Source: Tissierellales bacterium
GTDB lineage: Bacteria; Bacillota; Clostridia; Tissierellales; Tissierellaceae
NCBI GenBank assembly: GCA_014360205.1
Contig: JACIXZ010000001.1
Span: 1 to 58,136, forward strand
Direction: 5' to 3'
DNA: 58,136 bases
Under the pieces are notes generated by a model. It was not told the DNA's origin and did not search any database. It worked only from the letters and a program-made list of their open reading frames with translations. The position numbers were made by a program, and so were the translations under genes. Every line of letters begins with the position of its first letter. The stretch's first letter is position 1. Shown here piece after piece: positions 25,749 through 35,136 of the stretch.

Positions 25749-26249
25749 CTATTCAGAAATTTTCACTTTCAATAAGTAGTCTTCATCTTTTTCATCAAAG
25801 GATTTCCCCGATTGATTGATATTCACCCATTTGAAAAGCACAGTGCTTGAGGGTGGGGCACTAAAGCAGAATGTCTGAATCTCACTGCTTGGCCCTTCGA
25901 GTTTTTCTCCTGATCCATTAAACAATGATTCCGTCATATAGGAAATAAGCTTTATTTCCTCTGATTCCTGAATATACCACTGATTAGAAGGTATTCCTTG
26001 TGGTAAGACAACAACAACTGTACCATCTTTTCGATTTTTTGCATTCACTACATGGCTCATCTTACCATCTATAAGAGTAATATCCTGAAGTTCTGTTTCT
26101 TCACCATTAATAAGCATAACATTGCTTTTAGGATATCCTTCGCTATCCTTAGGGAAATTTATATCTTTCTCTTTTTTTGAATATCCACTTAGCGCGAATA
26201 ACAATGCAAAAGCAAATGTGATAATTAGAATTTTCTTGTTTTTAACCAT
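25749..26249 (-). CDS. exported protein with damaged lipobox
   Basis: 166 residues from ATG at 26249 (minus strand), with GGAGG a few bases upstream; the longer frame to 26321 has no ribosome site. A basic start and hydrophobic core (KNKKILIITFAFALLFALSGY) are followed by a charged linker. The sequence LSGY stands exactly where a lipoprotein would have LSGC, so the lipid-anchoring Cys seems to have mutated to Tyr. The rest is a beta-rich domain (VMLINGEETELQDIT, VVVVLPQGIPSNQWY, TFCFSAPPSSTVLFKW). It vaguely resembles chagasin-type inhibitors, which I cannot confirm. It may be secreted by a Sec peptidase instead, or be decaying. Confidence 0.6.
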   Translation of the reverse strand: MVKNKKILIITFAFALLFALSGYSKKEKDINFPKDSEGYPKSNVMLINGEETELQDITLIDGKMSHVVNAKNRKDGTVVVVLPQGIPSNQWYIQESEEIKLISYMTESLFNGSGEKLEGPSSEIQTFCFSAPPSSTVLFKWVNINQSGKSFDEKDEDYLLKVKISE

Positions 26250-26295
26250 GCGTCCGCTCCTCCACCTATAAATTTTCATAGTTTGGTCAAGTTTG

Positions 26296-26370
26296 TCATT
26301 TATCAGACCTCGTAGCTTCAAAAAACATGAGGGCTAATCTGTCGCCATTCTTATACCTTTGAGGATTCAT
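26296..26370 (-). pseudogene. 24-codon remnant upstream of the exported protein
   Basis: ATG at 26370 with a perfect AGGAGGT site opens MNPQRYKNGDRLALMFFEAT and stops after 24 codons. The strong start signal on a very short frame suggests the beginning of a lost gene, for example a sigma or anti-sigma partner, or a leader peptide. It was not recognised. Confidence 0.35.
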
Positions 26371-27198
26371 ATAATTACCTCCTATAGTGCACATCACATA
26401 TTCTGCATAATACATCTATGCTAACTTTCCCATCTTTATTTATATGAGATAATACATAAGAATACATTCCTACTGTTTTACGAAATATTTCTAATTACAT
26501 TTACTTATTAATTAATAATTCTCATAATTTGTAATAATCATATCCTGTGGTTAACTTCAATATACAAATGTTAATTTTTATCTTTAATACAACTATACCA
26601 TATATTTACATGTTGCGATATCAAAATACTAAAATAACTAAAAAGGTAAAATCTACTTTGTAGTCGTTTTATCAAAAAAATACACAATATAGGAGTACAA
26701 TATTATGTACCTTTCAGTTTCCGTTGGAGAACATAATCTTAACGCAGAGATTATATCAGCAATCTCTTTATAAAAAGAAATTTCCAATATGAAGGAACAG
26801 AAGCGCATAATAAATATAAAACAGGATAAAAACGACAAAACCTATACTATTGGGTTTTAAGTTATTCTATATTTTCGAGTCTTTCATCCTAATTCCTATT
26901 AACTACATTTGTTATAAAAGTAAAACTTTATTGTAGAAGGACGAGTGCGAAACGTTGTAAGCACAGAAGATTTCAGTGTTTGTCAAGTAAGTTGTCGCAT
27001 TTGATAGTGTCAATTAATTGTTCCCCAACAATTAATTGACACTATCTAACAGTAAAAAGTAATTTTATAGTTGGAAATCAAGGAATTTATTGTATGTAAG
27101 TTTCCAATAAGTATGTTAAAATTTGTATTAATAGTTAATAAATGTTATTATCAAACTGTTTAGGATATTCATTTAAATAAGTTATAAGGTGATTATGC
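26371..27198. other. long AT-rich intergenic region
   Basis: No gene was seen on either strand; the open frame at 26653-26838 has no start signal or motif. The region contains the 44-base palindrome at 27003-27046. From about 27110 it holds the probable promoter region of the MFS gene. Confidence 0.45.
27003..27046. repeat. perfect 20-base inverted repeat with CCCC loop
   Basis: GATAGTGTCAATTAATTGTT at 27003-27022, CCCC, and its exact reverse complement at 27027-27046. The right arm is also present at 8888-8907 with a decayed left arm, and in shortened form at 35532-35547. It lacks a T-run, so it is more like a small mobile palindrome or an element end than a terminator. Confidence 0.9.
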
Positions 27199-28437
27199 AT
27201 GAATGAATTACAGAAAAAAATTAAATTTCAATTTACACTACTTGAAACAATCTTTTTTGTACATACCGGAATTATCGGAGCGGTGTACGTCTTATATCTT
27301 TTGTCTAAAGGATTATCAATTTTTCAGGCAAATATGGTTAGTGCTGTTTTTACTTTGACATCTATATGCTTAGAAGTACCAAGTGGAGCAGTATGTGATA
27401 TTATTGGTAAAAGACGTACATCTATTTTTGCTGGTATAGCTCTGTTTATTGCAATGTTATGTTTTCAATTAGGCATGAATATTGGGATAATAATAATAGG
27501 GCAAATATTATGGGGAATGAGCTATTCGCTTGAATCAGGTACAATTGAAGCATGGGCTGTTAATGAGGGTAAATTTAAAGATTCAGAAATTGACATTGTT
27601 TTCGCATCTTCCGCTAAGCTACAAAGTATAGCAATGATACTAGGTAGTTTTGTTGGAACATGGTTTGCAGATCGTTCATTGAACCTCATTTGGTTTGCCC
27701 CAATGATTACGTCACTAATATTTATTTTAATGGTTTTAGTGTTTATTAAAGAACCAAAACAACAAAGTAAAATCAATCAAATATCAATCTCAAATCTATT
27801 TAAGAGTTCGATTGCTAATATCAAAGCGGGATTTAACCTTATAATATCTGAAAAAAAGTTATTATATGTTTATAATTTTAATATAATTATAGCTTTTATT
27901 TTTTCTCCATTGATGATTTTCTGGTCAGTATATCTTAAACAGATATCTAATGATTCATCTTATATATACTTATCATTTGTGTGGGTGTTGATACAACTTG
28001 CATTAGTGGCAGGAAATCAGATATTAGAATACATAGGATTAAAATACAAAAGAAAAACAATATTTATTTTTTCATTAATAATTCTCGCAATAAGTATGAT
28101 TAGTATGAATTTCATAGATGGATTCATTTTTGCAACTGCAATGATACTCTTGCAGGAATTAATATGTGCAGTTATTAATTCTTCACAGAGGGGACTGATT
28201 AATAACCATATTGATGATGAAAAAAGAGCAACAATGATATCTTATTCATCTTTATTCAATTCTTTAGGTAAAGTAATGGCATCTGTTTTATTTGGTATGG
28301 TTGCAGATATCTTTTCTATTACAACTGCATGGATGACGGCTGGTATAATGTCATTATTATCTATTGGAGATATTATTTTGATGTATAAGACAATAGATAG
28401 GAAAAAGTATACTGACAAAAATGCTGAATGTGTTTAA
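27199..28437 (+). CDS. MFS transporter, probable efflux pump
   Basis: 412 residues with 12 membrane spans. The loop after span 2 reads VCDIIGKRRTSI, a good match to the MFS motif A (GxxxDxxGRRxx), and span 3-4 carries GMSYSLESGTIEAW. The C-terminal half has the usual repeat (YIGLKYKRKTIFIFSL). It is similar in style to small-molecule or macrolide-type exporters of Firmicutes, but no substrate can be named. AAGGTG lies before the ATG. It is surrounded by decayed genes and is probably acquired. Confidence 0.85.
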   Translation: MNELQKKIKFQFTLLETIFFVHTGIIGAVYVLYLLSKGLSIFQANMVSAVFTLTSICLEVPSGAVCDIIGKRRTSIFAGIALFIAMLCFQLGMNIGIIIIGQILWGMSYSLESGTIEAWAVNEGKFKDSEIDIVFASSAKLQSIAMILGSFVGTWFADRSLNLIWFAPMITSLIFILMVLVFIKEPKQQSKINQISISNLFKSSIANIKAGFNLIISEKKLLYVYNFNIIIAFIFSPLMIFWSVYLKQISNDSSYIYLSFVWVLIQLALVAGNQILEYIGLKYKRKTIFIFSLIILAISMISMNFIDGFIFATAMILLQELICAVINSSQRGLINNHIDDEKRATMISYSSLFNSLGKVMASVLFGMVADIFSITTAWMTAGIMSLLSIGDIILMYKTIDRKKYTDKNAECV

Positions 28438-28630
28438 AAATGAAATTTGATCCTTTACTTAAACTAAATTTTCCCCTTAGGGTGAGTGGTATTTTATCGA
28501 ATTTGATATTGTTTGCTAATTTATCGCTAAAACTATTGAAAATAGGCTATTATCTCAGTAGAAGAATGTTACCGATAATTAACTCTAGTGCCCTTTTTAT
28601 TCATTGAAAAGGGAAAGTAGATTTCAATAA

Positions 28631-28993
28631 ATTCGTTTAGAAGAAATTGATAGAGAAGATTACATTTTTTCAATTGATCAATTTGAATATTTATTTCAAA
28701 CAAATTTTTTAAATAACATTACAATATTCAATAGTATGGAAAGTGATACTAAAATAGTAACAGATTTTTTAAATAAATTAAATAAAATAACAAAAAACAA
28801 AAAACATATAATATTAATGGATGAATCATTTTCTAGTATAGATTCTAATAATACTAAAATCAGCAAAGAATATATTATGTCATTGAAAGATAAGATCATC
28901 ATAGAGGTTACACATGATATAACAGAAGATAATTTAAACAAATATGATCGTATAATTTATCTTGAAGAAGGAAAAATAAAAAAGAAAATTTAG
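28631..28993 (+). pseudogene. C-terminal part of an ABC transporter ATPase
   Basis: The frame opens after a TAA at about 28630 and reads RLEEIDREDYIFSIDQFEYLFQTN, a damaged Q-loop region of an exporter-type ABC ATPase. It then reads KHIILMDESFSSID (Walker B and D-loop) and IIEVTHDI (H-loop), ending YDRIIYLEEGKIKKK. Walker A and most of the signature motif LSGGQ are missing; the region between Q-loop and Walker B is too short. It is a relic of a bacteriocin- or drug-type ABC exporter. An ATG at 28736 exists but no ribosome site. Confidence 0.7.
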
Positions 28994-29313
28994 GGACCAC
29001 TGAAAAAGTCTAATAAAAAAAGAGCTGAAGCATAACAAATATGGCGAGTGGTAAAATTAAATGAAACATAATTAAATAAATAATGCTTATGATAGGGAAA
29101 TTAGTCGGGAGAGTATGTAGGTTGTGTAGGTTGAGTTGCCAAGTTAGACATTAGAGGGTTGAATTAGTGTATTAGTTGTCAAGAGATTGTGGATGTAAGA
29201 TAGATGTCAGATAGCCAAATGTGTCTAATACCCAAAATACAACATTTCTCGCTTTGTGTCGTGTTTAAAAATGCTTCCAGATAGTATTCTAACATAGAGA
29301 GGAGGTAACCCAT
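28994..29313. other. intergenic, nothing recognised
   Basis: No gene, terminator or clear repeat; only the GGAGGTAACC ribosome site of the next gene at its end. Confidence 0.35.
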
Positions 29314-29997
29314 ATGGATCAAGTCAAGATAGGTTCTTTCCTTAAGGAACTCCGAAAAGAGAGGAACCTGACGCAGGAGGATTTGGCTGAACAGCTCAAT
29401 GTTTCCAGTAGAACAATATCTCGATGGGAGACCGGAAGTAATATGCCAGATATCGGTATGCTGGTCGAGATAGCTGATTTTTATGATGTGAGCATACCTG
29501 AAATCATTAATGGAGAAAGGAAAAGTGAAAATATGAATCCTGAAACAAGAGATACTGCCGTCTCTATGGCAGAATACAGTCGAAATGAAGTAAAGAACGG
29601 AAAACAAAAAGTAATTGGCATTTTGATGTCAGCTTTTGGTATATTCACCATTGTGTCAGCACTGTCTATATTTCCAAGCGATAGCAGTTGGGGAAGTATT
29701 TATTCTGTTTTGGGAAGCATTTTTTTAGTTATAGGTATATACCTCATTATTTGGACTGTGGGGGTTAAACGAAGTTTACGTATACTGACTGTTTTCGGGT
29801 GCATCGTTTTATTATTTGGAGCTTTTATGATATCCGATTATATTGCGGTCACGCTGTTCAATCAGGTACCAAGATTTCGGCATGAGACAATTTATGATTC
29901 ACGGAATCCTGATCAGTTAGTGCATAAAACATTATTTTTCACGGCGATTCAAGAAAATCCAGGAACAAAGGATGAACAAGTTTATATTGTAAAATAA
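29314..29997 (+). CDS. XRE-family regulator with membrane anchor
   Basis: 227 residues. Residues 5-65 form a Cro/C1 helix-turn-helix (IGSFLKELRKERNLTQEDLAEQL, then RTISRWETGSNMPDIGML). The rest holds three or four membrane spans (about 105-125, 130-150, 155-178) and a soluble tail of 40 residues. Such HTH-DUF-membrane proteins are common in Clostridia and probably couple a membrane signal to local transcription. No target operon lies directly downstream. AGGAGGTAACC gives a strong start. Confidence 0.85.
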   Translation: MDQVKIGSFLKELRKERNLTQEDLAEQLNVSSRTISRWETGSNMPDIGMLVEIADFYDVSIPEIINGERKSENMNPETRDTAVSMAEYSRNEVKNGKQKVIGILMSAFGIFTIVSALSIFPSDSSWGSIYSVLGSIFLVIGIYLIIWTVGVKRSLRILTVFGCIVLLFGAFMISDYIAVTLFNQVPRFRHETIYDSRNPDQLVHKTLFFTAIQENPGTKDEQVYIVK

Positions 29998-30249
29998 ATT
30001 CGGAGAAGCATACTCTTACCTAAGAATGCATAATGGCGCTCCTTCACTACCATCATCGGCGTTAATGGAGCCTTGCTTTATGCTTCGATTTCGATTGTGA
30101 TGCCGGACTAAATGCCACGGTGAAGTTGTAGCACTGCTTTCACAAGAGACTTTAAGGCGACGATACACAAAAAAGCGACTGTGGAGGTTGTATTGACAAC
30201 TAGAAAATTACCATTTGATTGATAATGTTAAAAAACAGGAGATGATTCT
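29998..30249. other. intergenic, possible scrap of a membrane protein
   Basis: One frame (about 30040-30105) reads FTTIIGVNGALLYASISIVMPD before a stop, which resembles a single membrane span. It is not enough to name a gene. Confidence 0.3.
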
Positions 30250-30669
30250 ATGACTTATGAAGAATACGAAAAATTATGCAAATTACAACAAGCCAAAAAC
30301 TATGAATATCTCGATATATTCGAAAAAGATTTAATGGATTCTGGTTTAAGTCAAAAGACAATAAAAAAACATCTAAATAATGTAAATTTTTACATTAACA
30401 CATATCTTTTGAGAGAAGAACCTTTGGAGATGGCGGCAGGATGTAGTGACATGATAGATATCTTTTTAGGATATTTTTTTATACGAAAGTGTATGTGGTC
30501 GACACCAAGCACCATAAAAACAACCGCAGCAAGTATTAAGAAATTTTATAAGTGTATGAACGAGCATGGATATATTTCTAAAGATAGATATGAGGATTTA
30601 TGTGATGTAATTAAAGTGAATATGGAAATTTGGCAGGATGACTGTGAAACATTCAATAATTACTACTAA
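30250..30669 (+). CDS. phage-integrase-like SAM domain protein
   Basis: 139 residues resembling only the N-terminal core-binding (SAM-like) domain of tyrosine recombinases: YLDIFEKDLMDSGLSQKTIKKHLNNVNFYINTYLL is the usual opening helix pair. The catalytic domain with its R..HxxR..Y residues is absent. Stand-alone proteins of this type are frequent in Clostridia and of unknown use; it could also be a truncated integrase. AGGAGATG precedes the ATG. The flanks hold AAATTAGAC repeats. Confidence 0.65.
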   Translation: MTYEEYEKLCKLQQAKNYEYLDIFEKDLMDSGLSQKTIKKHLNNVNFYINTYLLREEPLEMAAGCSDMIDIFLGYFFIRKCMWSTPSTIKTTAASIKKFYKCMNEHGYISKDRYEDLCDVIKVNMEIWQDDCETFNNYY

Positions 30670-30833
30670 AATGAACAATAGCTTAATATAAGTATGAAAT
30701 TTTGTCCTTGATGATGTTGGTAGGTAGATAATATACGAGAACTAATGTAGAATGCTGTGGAACCAACTTGGGGAAAGGTTCTCAGATTTGTATTTTTTAC
30801 GCTTTGAAGTCATTATGTGCAAATGAAAAACAA

Positions 30834-30900
30834 AATTAGACCACTAAGTTTGTAAGACTAAATTAGACTGTTTTTGAAAATGGGTCTAATTTAGTCTTAC
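30834..30900. repeat. AAATTAGAC repeat with 17-base inverted arms
   Basis: GTAAGACTAAATTAGAC at 30852-30868 has an exact reverse complement at 30884-30900. A further AAATTAGACC stands at 30834. The same left arm and direct repeat recur at 34834-34880. The double AAATTAGAC unit also borders the istB relic at 8577-8600. It looks like the terminal repeat of a lost mobile element. Confidence 0.7.
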
Positions 30901-31045
30901 AATTAACTAATTAAGCATACAAATATATCTATAAAAAAACCTTAGATGGAGGCCACTGAAAAATACATAAAAGAAATCGATAAGTACTTCATCTTAAGAA
31001 TCTTTAACCGCGATTGAGTGTAGTGGGTAATAATATTTTAGCTGG

Positions 31046-31078
31046 CTGACTTGGATCAATGATCTGAGTCGGTTTTTT
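31046..31078 (+). terminator. terminator-like hairpin
   Basis: CTGACTTGGATC and GATCTGAGTCGG pair with two mismatches around an AAT loop, followed by T6. Confidence 0.6.
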
Positions 31079-31254
31079 ATTTAAAGCTATATTTGAAAGA
31101 TTGATTGATTAAGGGCTGAGAATATTGAAGAGAAATTAATTGATAATGGCTACATATTTATTTCAAATTTTGATGTATATCAATGTTTTATTATTTATTT
31201 ATTGATAATATTAAAGTACAACAAAAGTCAAATAAAAATTTGGAAGGAGCATGT

Positions 31255-31560
31255 GTGATGAATAAAAATGAAAATTTTACAAAAGCAAAGGAAAAATATT
31301 TTAAAAAATTAGAACAATTAATCCCAATTGTGGATCGAGTTCATGGAGGTAATCATCCTGAATTTCATGAGGTGCGAAAATTGTTCAATATAATTCTCAA
31401 AAAAATAAATGAATCAGAAGCTGAAAAGCCTAATCTTGATGATGAGTTCAATAAATTGTCTGAAATCACTCATAACTACGAGGTTCCAGGAGATGTTTGT
31501 GAAAGCTATGAAGCAGTATACAACATGCTATCAAAAGTCAATGAGGCCTATCGGAATTAG
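31255..31560 (+). CDS. ric: Ric-type iron-sulfur cluster repair protein
   Basis: About 100 residues. The start is GTG 31255 or ATG 31258, 6-9 bases after AAGGAGC; the upstream part of the open frame has no ribosome site. The sequence VDRVHGGNHPEFHEVRKLF then LDDEFNKLSEITHNYEVPGDVCESYEAVYNML matches the short clostridial proteins annotated as iron-sulfur cluster repair di-iron protein Ric, related to the hemerythrin-like end of YtfE/ScdA. It would protect Fe-S enzymes under nitrosative or oxidative stress. The P-type ATPase gene begins 50 bases downstream. Confidence 0.75.
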   Translation: MMNKNENFTKAKEKYFKKLEQLIPIVDRVHGGNHPEFHEVRKLFNIILKKINESEAEKPNLDDEFNKLSEITHNYEVPGDVCESYEAVYNMLSKVNEAYRN

Positions 31561-31610
31561 AATGTATTTATGTCAAAGTGATTTCTATGAGTGAAGTGAG
31601 GTGAGTAGGT

Positions 31611-33461
31611 ATGCAAAAAATGATATTAAGTAGAAAAAATCACATAACACTTATGAGTTTGATTTTAATTGTTACTGCATTCATAAGCAAATTAGGCTTT
31701 GGAAACACTGAAATTTTCCTGTGGGCATTGGTCATTGCGTCTGTCATAGGAGTAGCTCCAATAGCCATACAAGCATATCAGGCGCTTAGGGTTAAAGTTG
31801 TCAGCATTGATGTTCTAGTAACCATTGCAGTAGTGGGGGCCTTTCTAATAAGGAACTTTGAAGAATCAGCTATTGTGACATTCCTGTTTTTGTTTGGAGC
31901 ATATCTTGAACAAAGAACATTGAATAAAACTAGATCTGCCATCAAGGAATTAACGGAAATGGCTCCGGAAAGTGCTTTAAAGCAGATGGATAACGGAGAG
32001 TTTGAAATGGTTGAAGTGGAGGAAGTTGATGTAGGGGATATCTTGCTTGTTAAAACCGGTGCAAAAGTACCTGTTGATGGTACTGTCGTGACTGGAGAGG
32101 GACATATTAATGAAGCGAGTATAACAGGAGAGTCCCTGCCAGTTACTAAAAAGAAGGATTCCAAGGTGTTTGCTGGGACTATATTGGAAAATGGAACCCT
32201 TCAAATTATTGCAGACCGAGTAGGAGAAGATACGACATTTGGAAAGATTATTGAACTGGTGGAAGAGGCGCAGGATTCTAAATCAGAAGCTGAACGATTT
32301 ATTGATAGGTTCTCAAAATATTATACACCAGCAGTGTTAGTTCTATCCTTCATAGTATGGTTGGTTTCAAGAGACATCGAACTGGCAATTACTATACTTG
32401 TACTAGGATGTCCTGGAGCGTTGGTGATAGGTGTTCCAGTATCTAATGTAGCAGGTATTGGAAATGGTGCAAAACATGGAGTGCTTTTAAAGGGTAGTGA
32501 AGTTATTCGTGATTTTAGCAGAGTAGATACTATTGTATTCGATAAGACTGGAACACTTACAATAGGCAATCCAAAAGTTGTTGATCATATAATATACTCT
32601 GGCAACAGTGATGAGGTACTAAGTTACCTATCAAGCGTTGAAAAGGAATCAGATCACCCTTTAGCCAATGCTGTTGTTGAATACATCGGTGATACAAAAA
32701 CTCATTTAATAGAGAAAACAGATGTCATAAAAGGTGGTGGTATAGTAGCCAAAATAGGTGGTCACAGAATGGTAGTTGGAAATGTAGCTTTGATGGAAAG
32801 AGAGAATGTGACTTTAAACAAAAAAGTTCGTGAAGACATCTCCAAGATGCAGTCAGTAGGAAACTCATTGGTTCTTGCTTCAATGGATGGAGAATTAAAG
32901 GTTTTGATGGGGATTCGTGACCCAATCCGTCCGGGTGTCAAGAAAGATTTGGAAAAGCTTAAAAAGCTAGGAGTTAAAAACCTAGTTGTGCTTTCAGGGG
33001 ATAATCAAGAAACGGTTGATTTAGTTGCGAAAGAGATTGGACTTACTGAAGCCCATGGACACATGCTTCCTTATGACAAGCAGGATTATATCAAAGAGCT
33101 TCAAGCCAAAGGACAAATAGTAGCATTTGTAGGAGATGGTGTTAATGACAGCCCATCTCTGGCATTGGCGCAGATTGGAATTGCTATGGGAAATGGGACA
33201 GATGTAGCTATTGAAACATCAGATGTGGTTTTAATGAATTCAGATTTTGGACGCTTACCACATGCTTTGGGTTTGGCAAAGGCCACTGTCAACAATATGC
33301 TTCAAAACATACTGATTGCGATAGGAGTGGTATTGATTCTACTTGTAAGCGTGTTTTTTAGTGAATGGATGAACATGGCCATCGGAATGTTGGTACACGA
33401 AGCGAGTATACTTGTTGTTATCCTAAATGGCATGAGATTATTAGGCTATAAATTAAGGTGA
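31611..33461 (+). CDS. P1B-type heavy-metal ATPase with CPG motif
   Basis: 616 residues. It has the A-domain ITGESLPV, the phosphorylated Asp in FDKTGTLTIGNP (D311), HP in SDHPLANAV and the hinge VGDGVNDSPSLALA. The intramembrane metal-site motif is C267-P-G, not CPC, within LVLGCPGALVIG. No N-terminal metal-binding domain is fused; instead a separate HMA protein follows 97 bases downstream. It exports a soft or transition metal, and the CPG variant makes the usual copper or cadmium assignment uncertain. Neighbours are ric and a Crp/Fnr regulator. Confidence 0.9.
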   Translation: MQKMILSRKNHITLMSLILIVTAFISKLGFGNTEIFLWALVIASVIGVAPIAIQAYQALRVKVVSIDVLVTIAVVGAFLIRNFEESAIVTFLFLFGAYLEQRTLNKTRSAIKELTEMAPESALKQMDNGEFEMVEVEEVDVGDILLVKTGAKVPVDGTVVTGEGHINEASITGESLPVTKKKDSKVFAGTILENGTLQIIADRVGEDTTFGKIIELVEEAQDSKSEAERFIDRFSKYYTPAVLVLSFIVWLVSRDIELAITILVLGCPGALVIGVPVSNVAGIGNGAKHGVLLKGSEVIRDFSRVDTIVFDKTGTLTIGNPKVVDHIIYSGNSDEVLSYLSSVEKESDHPLANAVVEYIGDTKTHLIEKTDVIKGGGIVAKIGGHRMVVGNVALMERENVTLNKKVREDISKMQSVGNSLVLASMDGELKVLMGIRDPIRPGVKKDLEKLKKLGVKNLVVLSGDNQETVDLVAKEIGLTEAHGHMLPYDKQDYIKELQAKGQIVAFVGDGVNDSPSLALAQIGIAMGNGTDVAIETSDVVLMNSDFGRLPHALGLAKATVNNMLQNILIAIGVVLILLVSVFFSEWMNMAIGMLVHEASILVVILNGMRLLGYKLR

Positions 33462-33557
33462 TAACTAGTAAGCAGTTGAATGATTTTGATAGAAATTAAT
33501 GTAAAATAAATTTGAGAAGGCGTATAATATAAATGAAGATAGGAATGGAGGATTAAT

Positions 33558-33791
33558 ATGAAAAAAGCAACAATTAAATTGGAAACTTTGACATGTCCAT
33601 CATGTATGCAAAAGATAGAAAATGGCATTAAGTCCATAGATGGTGTGGATATTCCTAGTATAAATGTGCTATTCAATTCAAGTAAAGTGATATTTAACTT
33701 CGATGAGAATAAAGCATCAATAGAGGATGCAGAAAATGTTATTGCCAAGTTAGGTTATGAAGTAAAAAAATCTCAAGTTAAAGACATCTAA
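33558..33791 (+). CDS. HMA-domain metal chaperone
   Basis: 77 residues forming a single heavy-metal-associated domain, with the metal motif ETLTCPSCMQKIE (CxxC) near residue 13 and the usual second half GVDIPSINVLFNSSKVIFNFDE. It probably delivers or scavenges metal for the P1B-type ATPase encoded immediately upstream, standing in for the N-terminal domain that the ATPase lacks. GGAGG precedes the ATG. The metal cannot be told from sequence. Confidence 0.88.
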   Translation: MKKATIKLETLTCPSCMQKIENGIKSIDGVDIPSINVLFNSSKVIFNFDENKASIEDAENVIAKLGYEVKKSQVKDI

Positions 33792-33889
33792 TACTAATTT
33801 TTTAAATGATCTAATTAAATGAGCAAAACATCAATTTTGAGAATTGCCTTAAAGGAATTAATATTTTAAAGTGATCTGAGGTGAAAAAT

Positions 33890-34585
33890 ATGTCCCAATG
33901 TAACCATACTCATGGATTATGTGTCACTAAAGTGCCAATATTCTCAGAACTTAGCAATGAAAAATTATTGGAAATCAATAGCCTAGTTCAAAAAAAAGAG
34001 TATAAAAGCGGTGAAATCATTTATCATGAGGGCGATCCTAGTGAATATTTGTATATAATTGAATCAGGTTTAGTCAAACTATTTAAAATTGGAAAGAATG
34101 GTAATGAGTATATATTGAGGTTATTGAAATCAGGTCAGTTTTTTGGAGAACTGGTACTGTTCAAAGATGATGTTCTAAATAGTAGTGCAGAGGCAATTGG
34201 AGATTGTAGCATATGTATCATTCATAAGAATGATTTGGAGCAGTTGATAAAAAATTCTGCAGAAATATCATATAGCATATTAGCTGCAGTCACTAACCGG
34301 CTTAACCAAGCTGAAATTCAACTGCAGTCCATTGTGTTGGAAGATGCCATGGAAAAAACACTAAGGTTGTTGTTGGAGCTGGCAAAAGAAGATGGTATAA
34401 AAAATGAGGAAGGAATATTGATTGATCTACCACTAAGTCGAGCTGGTTTGGCAAGTTTAATTGGGATTAGTAATGAAACTCTGAGTCGCAAACTATCAGA
34501 GCTTCAAGAAGAGGGAACTTTGCTTATTAAAGGGCAAAAGCAAATTTTATTAAAAATTCCTTTAAGAGATGATCAACTTAAGTAA
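33890..34585 (+). CDS. Crp/Fnr-family transcription regulator
   Basis: 231 residues from ATG 33890; the GTG at 33881 lies within the GAGGTGA ribosome site. It has an N-terminal cyclic-nucleotide-binding-like barrel (SGEIIYHEGDPSEYLYIIESGLVKLF) and a C-terminal winged helix (PLSRAGLASLIGISNETLSRKLSEL). The N-terminal CNHTHGLC plus later Cys residues (EAIGDCSICII) could hold haem or an Fe-S cluster, as in Fnr-like NO or redox sensors. It is probably the regulator of the ric, ATPase and HMA genes; no clear site was identified. Confidence 0.88.
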   Translation: MSQCNHTHGLCVTKVPIFSELSNEKLLEINSLVQKKEYKSGEIIYHEGDPSEYLYIIESGLVKLFKIGKNGNEYILRLLKSGQFFGELVLFKDDVLNSSAEAIGDCSICIIHKNDLEQLIKNSAEISYSILAAVTNRLNQAEIQLQSIVLEDAMEKTLRLLLELAKEDGIKNEEGILIDLPLSRAGLASLIGISNETLSRKLSELQEEGTLLIKGQKQILLKIPLRDDQLK

Positions 34586-35136
34586 TAGCCGGTTTAGTTA
34601 AAATCAGCTATTCACAACAATAAAGGATCATTTATCCAAATGATTTGTTATGATTTATAAAAGAGATAGCAATGTTTATAAAAATATGGAAAGGATATTG
34701 ATGAAATTTAATGGAAAGAAAAGACTGGTGAGAGCATCTAATTTAAGCATGTAAGTGCGATATTTAGGGGAGTAAAACTAGCATGAGTTCCCATAGATGA
34801 AAAAGTATCAATAGCCTCAAAAGTTTGTAATGTTAAATTAGACCCCTAAATTTGTAAGACTAAATTAGACTGTTTTTGAGAAAAGGCTCTAATTAATATG
34901 AAGAAATTGTTTGGTATTATAGAAATATTACTGGGTAAATATAAAAAAAGATTAATGTCGCATACATACTGTCATTGGATAACAGTTTGGATGTGATTTA
35001 AGAATATATAGACAAATAAGCTGAATTATTAATATTTGAAATAAAAGATTATTATATAATACTTCGAGGGTTAAAAATGAAAAATATATTTCATAAAAAA
35101 ATATTAAGATAATTAGCTCAATAATATTATTTATGG
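34586..35136. other. intergenic with repeat cluster and lost gene start
   Basis: AAATTAGACCCCTAAATTTG then GTAAGACTAAATTAGACTG lies at 34834-34880, as at 30834. Near 35077 an ATG opens MKNIFHKKILR and stops; it may be the lost signal peptide of the next pseudogene. Nothing else was seen. Confidence 0.45.
34834..34880. repeat. AAATTAGAC direct repeats, third site
   Basis: Two AAATTAGAC units 27 bases apart with the same spacer style as at 30834-30868. The right inverted arm is degenerate here (GGCTCTAATTAAT). Confidence 0.6.

Larger units (their letters stand above)
30670..31254. other. intergenic with repeats and a terminator
   Basis: It contains the AAATTAGAC repeat cluster at 30834-30900 and a terminator-like hairpin at 31046-31078. 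The remainder shows no gene. GGTAGATAATATAC near 30724 is shared with position 7418. Confidence 0.4.
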
